A stretch of 64,000 nucleotides of DNA, from NCBI GenBank assembly GCA_016873805.1, contig VGVZ01000007.1, positions 62,001 to 126,000 on the forward strand, written 5' to 3'. The translations under genes and the position numbers were made by a program. The notes below the pieces were generated by a model. That model saw only the letters and a list, made by a program, of their open reading frames with translations, was not told where the DNA came from and ran no database searches. This document shows, piece by piece, positions 8,459-16,119 of this stretch (positions are counted from its first letter, which is position 1; every line of letters begins with the position of its first letter). The DNA is from Ignavibacteria bacterium. Lineage in GTDB: Bacteria > Bacteroidota > Ignavibacteria > UBA10030.

Positions 8459-9124
8459 CTAGACCACGAGGAATTCTTTCTGAAACTTCTCCCACGTGTG
8501 AGGATCGGCATCCTGCAGAACGCCGGTGAGCGGCAACCCACCATCGAGGAGCGTTGCCCCGGCGGGCGCCAGTTCACTCTGCCGCGCCGATTCCATGATG
8601 AAATTCCGGAAGCGCGCGATTTCCTTTTTGAGCCACTGAGCCGCATCTTCGGCGATCTTCATCAGCTTCAGCTCGGAGCCCAGGTTGTTCGGCTCCACGA
8701 TCGCGACCCATCCGGAAACATACGGATCCTCATGAATAACCGCCGACGAGCTCTTCAGCTCAGGATTCACTTGAACGATCTTCCCGGAAAGAGGCGATGG
8801 CACCGCCAGCGTCCTTCCCCCCTGTCGGATCGTGAACAACGTGTCTCCTTTCTTCATGGAAGCAGCGATCGGTGCTACCTCAATCGCATCTACCCTACCG
8901 ATTAACTTCTGAACAAAGTCGTCGATCCCGATTCTCGCGTTCCCGTCGAACAGCAGTTCCGCCCATGAGTGTGATGGACTAAGGAAATATCCGCGTGGAA
9001 TGACAAAACGATCATGAACGGGAATCCTTGCGGCAGCAGGGACTGTGGCACGCGCTCTTCGCTGAAGGAGAACGTCGATCAAGACGAAGAGGACTATCGT
9101 GGCGATGACAAAAATGGCTACCAT
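8459..9124 (-). CDS. Membrane-anchored GcvH-like protein lacking the lipoyl lysine
   Basis: The true start is the ATG at 9124, behind a strong AGGAGG site; the track's extension to 9202 runs over a promoter. The 221-residue product begins with one membrane helix (VAIFVIATIVLFVLIDVLL). A GcvH-like domain follows: SHSWAELLFDGNARIGIDDF, VPSPLSGKIVQVNPEL, DPYVSGWVAIVEP. At the lipoyl-lysine position relative to SPLSG the residue is Gly (RQGGRTLAV), so lipoylation is unlikely. It is the first gene of the operon and directly precedes the FeS and NrfD genes. The role is unknown; attachment to the membrane redox complex is inferred. Confidence 0.82.
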   Translation of the reverse strand: MVAIFVIATIVLFVLIDVLLQRRARATVPAAARIPVHDRFVIPRGYFLSPSHSWAELLFDGNARIGIDDFVQKLIGRVDAIEVAPIAASMKKGDTLFTIRQGGRTLAVPSPLSGKIVQVNPELKSSSAVIHEDPYVSGWVAIVEPNNLGSELKLMKIAEDAAQWLKKEIARFRNFIMESARQSELAPAGATLLDGGLPLTGVLQDADPHTWEKFQKEFLVV

Positions 9125-9198
9125 TGTAAAAACCTCCTGAGTACGATACGTGTGTGAACTTTGTTCTCTCTTTGTGATGAAAATCCGCTGGGCATATC

Positions 9199-9213
9199 CC
9201 AAACTTCATGCCA
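9199..9213 (-). promoter_or_regulatory. Sigma-54-type promoter of the redox operon
   Basis: The minus strand reads TGGCATGAAGTTTGG, matching TGGCAC-N5-TTGC except for a T in the -24 block and G instead of C at the last -12 position. It lies about 75 bases upstream of the first ATG of the seven-gene operon. It shares the CTGGCAT block with the better promoter at 5419-5433. The weaker -12 lowers confidence, but the operon encodes a GAFTGA-type activator and dyads occur further upstream. Confidence 0.5.
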
Positions 9214-9324
9214 GGAATTTTTCCCCGGAAGGAATGTTGGCTCATCTGTAAGTGGTTGAAGCATATGATGATGGAACTCATCGGACCGTGTTCAAGGATG
9301 AGAAGATCTACTCAAAACCGAGAG

Positions 9325-9440
9325 TGGTGAAAAATTCGACAGCGAAAGAGACGAAGAGTGTTGAATTATTTGATTCTCAGCCAGAATTTGAACAGTCAAA
9401 CTGTCGATATTTTCCACATTGTTTGTCGAGAAATTCCACA
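9325..9440 (-). promoter_or_regulatory. Three 17-bp dyads, candidate activator (UAS) sites
   Basis: Two direct 17-bp repeats at 9402-9418 and 9424-9440 match at 14 of 17 positions. Each has the 6-5-6 dyad form TGTCGA-N5-TCCACA, with AT-rich centres. A third, related copy (TGGTGA-N5-TCGACA) is at 9325-9341. The first two start 22 bp apart, about two helical turns. They lie roughly 110-230 bp upstream of the -24 element at 9213, the usual range for NtrC-type enhancer sites. The dyad layout resembles known NtrC-family targets; binding by this operon's regulator is an inference. Confidence 0.5.
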
Positions 9441-10011
9441 CTTTCGTCCTTTCAGGGAGTCGTAACTCGGACTAGCAAAAGATTTCTCCGATGCAGGTCG
9501 AGGCGGAGGAACCAGTGACGTCGAGGTGACGATCGATTCTATGAGAATCGCTCGGTCCTACGGGTGACCCGGATCCAATACCTCACGTACCTTTGCCCAC
9601 GTGTGGGACTCGAACGGGAGATTCGGAGGATGGAAAATCGTAGCTGTATGACTTCCTCATACCATGCAATTGCAGGTATGTTCACCAAGCGGAATATTCT
9701 TGCAAGAGGGGGAGCGGTTGCTGATGATTCCCCTGCACTTTACAGCAGCACAAGCTACTTGGCCCAAAGACATTCCGACAACCGGTTTCCCTACAGAACG
9801 ACACGGAAATGCAAGCTGGGAAAGAAATCAAGCTGTCACAAGATTCCATGAAGAATCTTCGAAAATTCGCACTCTCGCATGCGGGCGATGCGTATTGGCA
9901 CAATCTTGAATTTCAGCAGTTTTCTTTGTACATAAGCGCACGGAACTCCCGCTGGCTTCAAAGTCATCAGGCCGCCGGGAGATTTTCATTTCAATTGTTT
10001 TTAGGCCGAAA
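9441..10011. other. Non-coding stretch with one palindrome
   Basis: No convincing gene is seen here. The listed ORFs (9564-9851 and its overlaps) have no family features and no good ribosome sites. The clearest structure is a 23-bp near-perfect palindrome at 9658-9680, with arms CATACC/GGTATG around TGCAATTGCA. It has no T-run after it, so it looks more like an operator than a terminator. The stretch must contain the promoter for the plus-strand gene at 10012, which I could not place. Confidence 0.45.
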
Positions 10012-10677
10012 GTGGATGCACTCCTGATTCTTCCCATTCTCTTGTTTTCCGTGGTTGTCCATGAGGTCGCCCACGGCTTCATGGCTCTCCGACTCGGTGA
10101 CGCAACAGCCAAGGAGATGGGTCGACTTACGCTTAATCCGATCCCCCACATCGACCTGTTTGGTTCCATTCTCGTTCCGCTCTTTTCGTATCTCGCTGCA
10201 GGGAGTGTCTTCATCGCCTGGGCGAAACCCGTGCCCGTCAATCCGATGAACTTCAAGAACGTTAGGCGCGACGATATTCTCGTCTCAGCCGTCGGTCCCA
10301 TCTCCAATTTGGTTGTTGCGATGGCGTGTGCATTCTTAGTCGGTATCTGGAGCGGAGTGATTGGCCCCGTGGACCGCTCTGTGATCGACGTCGACGGATC
10401 GGTTCTGACGCTCCTCCCGAAAATGCTTCTGATCGGAATTACGTTGAATATCTACCTTGCCGTATTCAATCTCATTCCTGTCCCGCCGCTTGACGGGTCA
10501 CATATCGTTGCATCGCTTTTGCCACACGAAGTCGGTGAGAAATATCGTCGGATCGGATTTCTTGGGATTTTCGCACTGATTGTTCTTATGCGGGTCGATG
10601 CGTTTCGAAACGTGGTGATCGCCGTCGTGAAGACACTGCACATTCCGTATGCGCTCATACTTGGCTTGTTTTCATGA
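10012..10677 (+). CDS. Site-2 protease family (M50) membrane metalloprotease
   Basis: The 221-residue multi-pass protein starts at GTG. HEVAHGFMA supplies the zinc-binding HExxH in the first membrane segment, and NLIPVPPLDGSHI supplies the third ligand (Asp) in a later one. This is the compact, PDZ-free group of M50 peptidases (YwhC/FtsH-associated type), distinct from RseP. Substrates of this subgroup are unknown. The last four bases overlap the start of the DUF1611 gene (ATGA), so the two are translationally coupled. Confidence 0.88.
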   Translation: MDALLILPILLFSVVVHEVAHGFMALRLGDATAKEMGRLTLNPIPHIDLFGSILVPLFSYLAAGSVFIAWAKPVPVNPMNFKNVRRDDILVSAVGPISNLVVAMACAFLVGIWSGVIGPVDRSVIDVDGSVLTLLPKMLLIGITLNIYLAVFNLIPVPPLDGSHIVASLLPHEVGEKYRRIGFLGIFALIVLMRVDAFRNVVIAVVKTLHIPYALILGLFS

Positions 10678-11738
10678 CGACGAAGCCGGCACGTCGAATA
10701 CTAATCCTGGCTGAGGGGAAGTTCAGCCAGATCAAATCAAAAACGGCCAGTGTGACCATCGCATATGCGCGAGAAGAGGTTGTCGCTGTGGTTGACAGCA
10801 CGAAGGCGGGGATGACCGCGCACGACGTTCTGGGATACGGAGGCGCAATTCCCATCTTGCGCACACTGGAAGAAGGGTATGCCCTGAATCCCACACACCT
10901 CCTGATCGGGATCGCTCCAACGGGAGGGAAGCTACCGGCAGAGTGGAGAGCCTGGATTTCCTCGGCTATCCGGCAAAGACTTCATATTATCAACGGTCTC
11001 CACACGCTATTGGGGAACGACGAGGAATTCCGCGGACTGGCACAGTCGCATGGAGTTCAATTGATCGATCTCCGGAGCATCCCTCCCGAAGCCAAAGTTG
11101 TTGCCAAGGGAACGTGGCGAACACGGAAAGCGAAGACGATCCTGACCGTGGGCACGGACTGCAACATCGGCAAAATGACGACGTTGATGGAAGTGCACAA
11201 AGATCTTGTGCGTCGAGGCCTGAAGGCCGATTTTGTCGCGACGGGCCAGACCGGGATCCTCATCCGGGGGAGAGGAATCGCGGTCGATGCGATCATCGGG
11301 GACTATGTGGCAGGATGCATCGAACGGGAGATCGACAGATCCGCAGCCGAGGGATATGATTTCATCCTTGTTGAAGGGCAGGGCGCGCTGACCCACATGG
11401 GTTACTCAGGCGTGACGTTTGGACTGATGCATGGGACGATGCCCGATGCGATGATTCTGGTCCATCAGCCGACGCGACTCAAAGACGACTACGGTCTTTC
11501 ACTCCCCGACCTCAATCGAGTGATCCGATTTCACGAAGAGGCAATCCGCTTCTTTCGCGAAACGAAAATCGTCGCAATTGGACTCAATTCTGTCGGACTC
11601 ACCGATGTGGAATCGATGGCGGCGGCCGAACGAATCGAGCGGGAAACCGGCTTACCGACGATCGACGCGTTTCGGTTTGAACCGAACAATATCACGGACG
11701 CCGTGCTTCAATACTTCAATCTTCTCCAACCTGTGTGA
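10674..11738 (+). CDS. DUF1611 family P-loop protein
   Basis: The 354-residue protein matches the DUF1611 architecture: an N-terminal Rossmann-like half (ILILAEGKFSQIKSKTA...VVDSTKAG) and a C-terminal P-loop ATPase-like half with GTDCNIGKMTT and VEGQGALTHMGYSG. Members of this family often lie beside dipeptide epimerases, and one branch (DgcN) takes part in D-amino acid metabolism. Here the neighbours are an M50 protease, overlapped by four bases, and lysA, which starts 15 bases after the stop. A link with diaminopimelate or peptidoglycan-derived amino acid metabolism is possible but not shown. Confidence 0.82.
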   Translation: MTTKPARRILILAEGKFSQIKSKTASVTIAYAREEVVAVVDSTKAGMTAHDVLGYGGAIPILRTLEEGYALNPTHLLIGIAPTGGKLPAEWRAWISSAIRQRLHIINGLHTLLGNDEEFRGLAQSHGVQLIDLRSIPPEAKVVAKGTWRTRKAKTILTVGTDCNIGKMTTLMEVHKDLVRRGLKADFVATGQTGILIRGRGIAVDAIIGDYVAGCIEREIDRSAAEGYDFILVEGQGALTHMGYSGVTFGLMHGTMPDAMILVHQPTRLKDDYGLSLPDLNRVIRFHEEAIRFFRETKIVAIGLNSVGLTDVESMAAAERIERETGLPTIDAFRFEPNNITDAVLQYFNLLQPV

Positions 11739-11753
11739 GAGTAGGGAACTCTG

Positions 11754-13022
11754 GTGGAACACTTTCGATACGAAAACAACGAACTGTACTGTGAAGAGGT
11801 TTCGCTTGCCGAACTCGCCGAAGAATTTGGCACGCCGCTCTACGTGTACAGCAAGAACCGGATCATCGACAGCTATCGATCGCTTCAAGAGGGAAGTCCG
11901 GGGAAGAGCGTCAACATCTGCTATGCGCTGAAAGCGAATGCCAATGTCGGCATCCTCAAAGTTCTTGTCGCCGAAGGGTCTGGCGCAGACGTCGCTTCCG
12001 GCGGCGAGCTGTCTCTTGCCCTGAGGGGAGGATTCAGTCCTTCCAAGATCGTGTTTACCGGAGTGGGGAAGCGCGAAGATGAAATCGCTTTTGCGCTGAA
12101 GGAAAAGATCTACTGTCTGTATGCAGAGTCGCTGCAGGAGCTTCAGCTGATTTCCCGTATTGCGCATGCTCTGGGGATAACGGCCCGCGTCGGTCTGCGT
12201 GTGAATCCGCATGTCGATGCCGAAAGTCATCCATACATCACCACGGGACTGAATCATCATAAATTCGGCATTGAGTCGGGAAAGATTATCGAGGCGTTCC
12301 AGTACGCCGCATCGTTGCCGTCGCTGGAGGTTGTAGGCCTTCACACCCATATCGGATCACAGATTCTGAAGCTCGAGCCATACCGCGCGACTGCTCGGTA
12401 TCTTGCTTCTCTTGTGGAACAGCTGAGAGAAACGCAAATCAGGATTTCGCACGTCGATGTGGGTGGGGGGTTCGGTGTCCCGTACGATCATGTGGTTCAT
12501 CATGAAGGATTGGGTCGTGAAGATCGGCCGAACAATTCCGCGCCGGCCGCTTCTGAATTCATCGCGACGCTCTTGCCCATTCTGGAGCCGTCCGGTTGTA
12601 CGGTCTGGATCGAGCCGGGTCGGTCCATCGTGGCGAATGCCGGCGTGCTTCTCACACGAGTACTCTACACGAAAGAGAACCGGAAAAAGAAGTTCGTCGT
12701 GGTCGATGCCGGGATGAATGATCTCATCCGACCGACTCTCTATGATGCTTACCATCAAATTGTGCCGCTGAAGATCGACACATACGAACAGGAGATCGTT
12801 GACGTGGTCGGACCGGTCTGCGAGACAGGGGATTTCTTGGCGCGCGATCGATCGATGTTGAAAACCAAGCAGAATGATCTGCTTGCCGTGATGTCGACGG
12901 GGGCTTACGGATTTGTAAGTTCATCCAATTACAACGGACGACTGAGGCCCGCCGAAATCATGGTCAGTCACGACAAGGTGCGGGTGATCCGCCAGCGGGA
13001 AACATTCGAAGATCTGATCTAG
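11754..13022 (+). CDS. lysA: Diaminopimelate decarboxylase
   Basis: This PLP enzyme converts meso-diaminopimelate to L-lysine in the cytosol. The 422 residues show the fold-III alanine racemase-type barrel with the PLP lysine in CYALKANANVG, the GLHTHIGSQ and DVGGGFGVPY phosphate-binding stretches, EPGRSIVANAG, and the subunit-crossing catalytic Cys in CETGDFLARDR. Length and motifs are standard for LysA. It starts at GTG, 15 bases after the DUF1611 gene, and precedes asd by 21 bases, so lysine-pathway genes are grouped here. Confidence 0.95.
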   Translation: MEHFRYENNELYCEEVSLAELAEEFGTPLYVYSKNRIIDSYRSLQEGSPGKSVNICYALKANANVGILKVLVAEGSGADVASGGELSLALRGGFSPSKIVFTGVGKREDEIAFALKEKIYCLYAESLQELQLISRIAHALGITARVGLRVNPHVDAESHPYITTGLNHHKFGIESGKIIEAFQYAASLPSLEVVGLHTHIGSQILKLEPYRATARYLASLVEQLRETQIRISHVDVGGGFGVPYDHVVHHEGLGREDRPNNSAPAASEFIATLLPILEPSGCTVWIEPGRSIVANAGVLLTRVLYTKENRKKKFVVVDAGMNDLIRPTLYDAYHQIVPLKIDTYEQEIVDVVGPVCETGDFLARDRSMLKTKQNDLLAVMSTGAYGFVSSSNYNGRLRPAEIMVSHDKVRVIRQRETFEDLI

Positions 13023-13043
13023 AGAACGAACAAGAGGCGAGAG

Positions 13044-14036
13044 ATGAAGCTGTTTAACGTTGCGGTTGTCGGAGCGACCGGACTGGTCGGACGGACGATG
13101 GTGAAGGTTCTTGAGGAACGCAGGTTTCCGGTTAATCGCCTGACGTTGCTTGCCTCCGAACGGTCGCTGGGGCGAGAGATGAACTATGCGGGACGCTCGA
13201 TTCCCGTTCAGAAACTCGGCCCGGAGAGCTTTCGTCAGATTGAGATCGGACTGTTCTCCGCGGGCGCGACGATCAGTCTTGAATACGCACCGCTCGCCGT
13301 ACAGGCAGGAGCCGTTGTTATCGACAACAGCAGCGCCTTTCGGACGGATCCAGATGTGCCCCTCATCGTCCCTGAGGTTAATCGCCGTCAGATTTTCAAA
13401 CATAAGGGCATCATCGCCAATCCAAACTGCTCCACCATCCAGCTTGTGGTAGTCCTCAAACCTCTCCACGATCGGTTTCACATCAAACGGGTGGTTGTTT
13501 CCACGTACCAATCGGTCACCGGCGCGGGACAAGCCGCCGTCGATCAGCTCGAGGCCGAGCTCGCAAATATTGTTCCTCAACGAAAGAAATTCCCGCATCG
13601 AATCGCTTTCAACTGTCTGCCGCACATCGACATCTTCTTTGACGATGGGTACACAAAGGAAGAATTCAAGATGATGAACGAGACGCGGAAGATCATGGAA
13701 ACCAACATCAAGCTCACGGCTACCACCGTTCGTGTTCCCGTCATCGGCGGCCACAGCGAATCGGTAAACGTCGAGTTCGAGAAGAAGTGTTCGGTTCAAG
13801 AGGTCGTCGAGATCCTGCACCGGGCCCCCGGTGTGGTCGTTCAGGACGACCCGGAAAAGAACCTCTATCCAATGCCCATCACCTCTCATGAGCGGGATGA
13901 GGTGTTCGTCGGACGAATTCGCAAGGATGATACTGTGCCGAGCGGCATCAATTTGTGGGTTGTTGCCGACAACATCCGGAAGGGGGCGGCGACGAACGCC
14001 GTGCAGATCGCCGAGGCGCTGGTGCTGGGACGCTGA
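13044..14036 (+). CDS. asd: Aspartate-semialdehyde dehydrogenase
   Basis: The enzyme reduces aspartyl phosphate to aspartate semialdehyde with NADPH, the branch point to lysine, threonine and methionine. The 330-residue sequence has GATGLVGRTMV for NADP binding, the nucleophile Cys in NPNCSTIQ, and substrate-binding regions around STYQSVTGAG and PVIGGHSESVNVE. An ATG with a nearby AGAGGCGAGAG site lies 21 bases after lysA. The next gene makes methionine, so the operon serves the aspartate family. Confidence 0.95.
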   Translation: MKLFNVAVVGATGLVGRTMVKVLEERRFPVNRLTLLASERSLGREMNYAGRSIPVQKLGPESFRQIEIGLFSAGATISLEYAPLAVQAGAVVIDNSSAFRTDPDVPLIVPEVNRRQIFKHKGIIANPNCSTIQLVVVLKPLHDRFHIKRVVVSTYQSVTGAGQAAVDQLEAELANIVPQRKKFPHRIAFNCLPHIDIFFDDGYTKEEFKMMNETRKIMETNIKLTATTVRVPVIGGHSESVNVEFEKKCSVQEVVEILHRAPGVVVQDDPEKNLYPMPITSHERDEVFVGRIRKDDTVPSGINLWVVADNIRKGAATNAVQIAEALVLGR

Positions 14037-14086
14037 GAAAAAGAGGACGCCGGCGAGCCATTCCATTCCCAACGATCGATCTCTTC

Positions 14087-15994
14087 ATGCAGACCGAATC
14101 TGCTCTCCATCGAAAACTCCCGTTCCGGGAGCGACTGAAACAAGGTCCTATCTTGTGTGATGGGGCGATGGGCACGCTCCTCGATCTCTACGAATACTCC
14201 GAAATCCCGCACGAGATTCAGAACCTGAAGAACCCCGATATCGTTGAGCGGATCCATCGGGAGTACATCGATGCGGGAGCAGAGATCATTCAAACGAATA
14301 CGTTCGCCGCGAATCGCCTTCGCCTCTCGCAGTACTGGCTTGAAGACCGCTGTGAGGAAATCAATGCACGCGGCGTGGAGATTGCCCGGCGCGCAGCCGG
14401 GAATCATATCTATGTCGCTGGTTCGGTGGGGCCCAGCGGGAAACTCCTGGAACCGCTTGGAAAAGTGGCGCGCGAACAGGCGCGGGATGCATTCCGAGAA
14501 CAAATTGAGGTTTTGGTTGACTCCGGAGTGGATCTCCTTATCCTTGAAACATTCGTCAGTCTGAGTGAGCTCGACGAAGCGATTGCAGCTGCGAAAGAGG
14601 TCGGTGATGTGCCCCTCGTTGCCCAGAAGGCCTTCCCGGAAGATGGTTCAATCCTTTCGGGGAGTTTTCCCGTGGAGGTGGTTGAACATATTATTCAAAA
14701 AGGGGTCGATGTTGTGGGGGCGAACTGCACCGTCGGACCCCAACGAATGTTCAGTATCATCCGGAGCATGTACAAGCATGGTGTGATCCTCTCGGCACAG
14801 CCGGCCGCGGGTATTCCAACTCTTCTCAACGGTCGTTCAATCTATCATACCTCCCCTGAATATCTGGCCCAGTACGCCCGGGAACTGGTTGAAGCGGGAG
14901 TAACCCTCGTCGGGGCATGCTGTGGTTCCACACCTGCTCACATTCGCGCGATCAGAGGAGCGTTGAACGCGCTCGAGAAAACTCAACCGACGGGTATCCG
15001 GCCTGCCGATCACACCGCTTTTCACCCGCCGATGCCAGACTCCCCGAAGATCTCCGGTCCCCGGAAAGGATCCGCAGAAATACGTCCGGAAGAACTCGTT
15101 CCGTCGACGCGATTTGCCGAGGCATTGGGGAAGAAGTTTCTTGTCAGCGTGGAGCTGGACATTCCCCGAGGGTTAGAGATGGACGAAGTCGTCGAGGGAG
15201 CCCGGTATTTGCAGGGACTCGGGGTCGATGCCGTGAATGTCACCGATGGCGCACGCGCGCGGCTCCGCATGAGTCCCATCGCCATAGCCCATCAGGTGCA
15301 ATCGAAGGTCGGTCTTGAAGCAGTGACACATTTGGCGACGCGTGATCGCAATATGATCAGCTTGCAGAGCGAGCTGATGAGTGCGCATGCGTTCGGTCTC
15401 AACAATATTCTGTGTGTGACAGGCGACCCGACGAACATCGGAGATTATCCTCAGGCAACATCGGTCTTCGATATAGATGCAGCAGGACTTATCCGGGCAG
15501 CGAAGTCGATGAACGCTGGGTGTGACATCATGGGAAACTCAATCGGGAGCAGGACGTCCTTCTTTATCGCGTGTGCCGCGAATCCTGTGGCTGAGGACAT
15601 CGAAACGGAGATCCAGAAGCTCCAGAAGAAGGTTGAAGCAGGGGCCGACATCATGTTCACTCAGCCGATCTATGAAATGAAGACGCTCGAGGAGTTTCTC
15701 GATCGCATCGGGAGATTTCGAATCCCCGTCATGGTCGGCGTGCTGCCTCTCCGAAGCTACCGACATGCTGAATTCCTACACAACGAGGTCCCCGGAATCT
15801 CAATCCCTCATTCCCTTCGCGAATCGCTTCGAAAAGCCGGAGACGAGGCGACGACTGTTGGAGTTGAGATTGCCACGCTCTTCCTCCAGGAAGCGAAGAA
15901 GCTCGTCTCTGGGGTCTATCTCATGCCGCCGTTCCGGAAGTATGACGTTGTCCGGATAATTCTCGAGGGAGCGGAAATTGCCGCGCGCGGATAA
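14087..15994 (+). CDS. Bifunctional homocysteine S-methyltransferase / methylenetetrahydrofolate reductase
   Basis: The fusion has 635 residues. Residues 1-300 form a Cys/zinc homocysteine methyltransferase barrel with GPILCDGAMGTLL, and the zinc ligands in GANCTVGP and GACCGSTPAHI. From about residue 345 to the end is a FAD-dependent MTHFR (MetF) barrel with TREP-like substitutes (VSVELDIP), LCVTGDPTN and TQPIYE. It probably makes 5-methyl-THF and transfers methyl groups to homocysteine, like the YitJ-type fusions of other bacteria. The track's start at 13955 lies inside asd; ATG 14087, 50 bases after asd, is preferred although its ribosome site is weak. Confidence 0.92.
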   Translation: MQTESALHRKLPFRERLKQGPILCDGAMGTLLDLYEYSEIPHEIQNLKNPDIVERIHREYIDAGAEIIQTNTFAANRLRLSQYWLEDRCEEINARGVEIARRAAGNHIYVAGSVGPSGKLLEPLGKVAREQARDAFREQIEVLVDSGVDLLILETFVSLSELDEAIAAAKEVGDVPLVAQKAFPEDGSILSGSFPVEVVEHIIQKGVDVVGANCTVGPQRMFSIIRSMYKHGVILSAQPAAGIPTLLNGRSIYHTSPEYLAQYARELVEAGVTLVGACCGSTPAHIRAIRGALNALEKTQPTGIRPADHTAFHPPMPDSPKISGPRKGSAEIRPEELVPSTRFAEALGKKFLVSVELDIPRGLEMDEVVEGARYLQGLGVDAVNVTDGARARLRMSPIAIAHQVQSKVGLEAVTHLATRDRNMISLQSELMSAHAFGLNNILCVTGDPTNIGDYPQATSVFDIDAAGLIRAAKSMNAGCDIMGNSIGSRTSFFIACAANPVAEDIETEIQKLQKKVEAGADIMFTQPIYEMKTLEEFLDRIGRFRIPVMVGVLPLRSYRHAEFLHNEVPGISIPHSLRESLRKAGDEATTVGVEIATLFLQEAKKLVSGVYLMPPFRKYDVVRIILEGAEIAARG

Positions 15995-16035
15995 GCGTGG
16001 AGAGGTCCTCGGGGTGCATTCTGTGACTGAGATTA

Positions 16036-16064
16036 TTGACATTCGTTTGAGCCCTGCCTATCTT
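16036..16064 (+). promoter_or_regulatory. Sigma-70-like promoter of the cyclase gene
   Basis: TTGACA at 16036-16041 and TATCTT at 16059-16064 are separated by exactly 17 bases, about 55 bases before the ATG at 16120. The same -10 hexamer recurs upstream of suhB at 62921. Transcription start was not tested. Confidence 0.62.
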
Positions 16065-16119
16065 AGAAACAGTTTAATTGATTTTCTGGTCTTCATCGTT
16101 TCACCCAGAAGGATTGCTG

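Noticed and set aside
9596-9625. GGGACTCGAAC-like string resembling a reverse tRNA T-arm
   Set aside because: Neither the T-stem nor an acceptor or anticodon stem can be formed around it, so it is not a tRNA.
9564-9851. 95-residue plus-strand ORF in the non-coding gap
   Set aside because: It has no ribosome site, no domain-like sequence and irregular composition; overlapping ORFs in other frames look equally random.
9894-9908. TGGCACAATCTTGAA as a plus-strand sigma-54 promoter for the M50 gene
   Set aside because: The -24 block is perfect but the -12 block is one base too close and lacks the GC.
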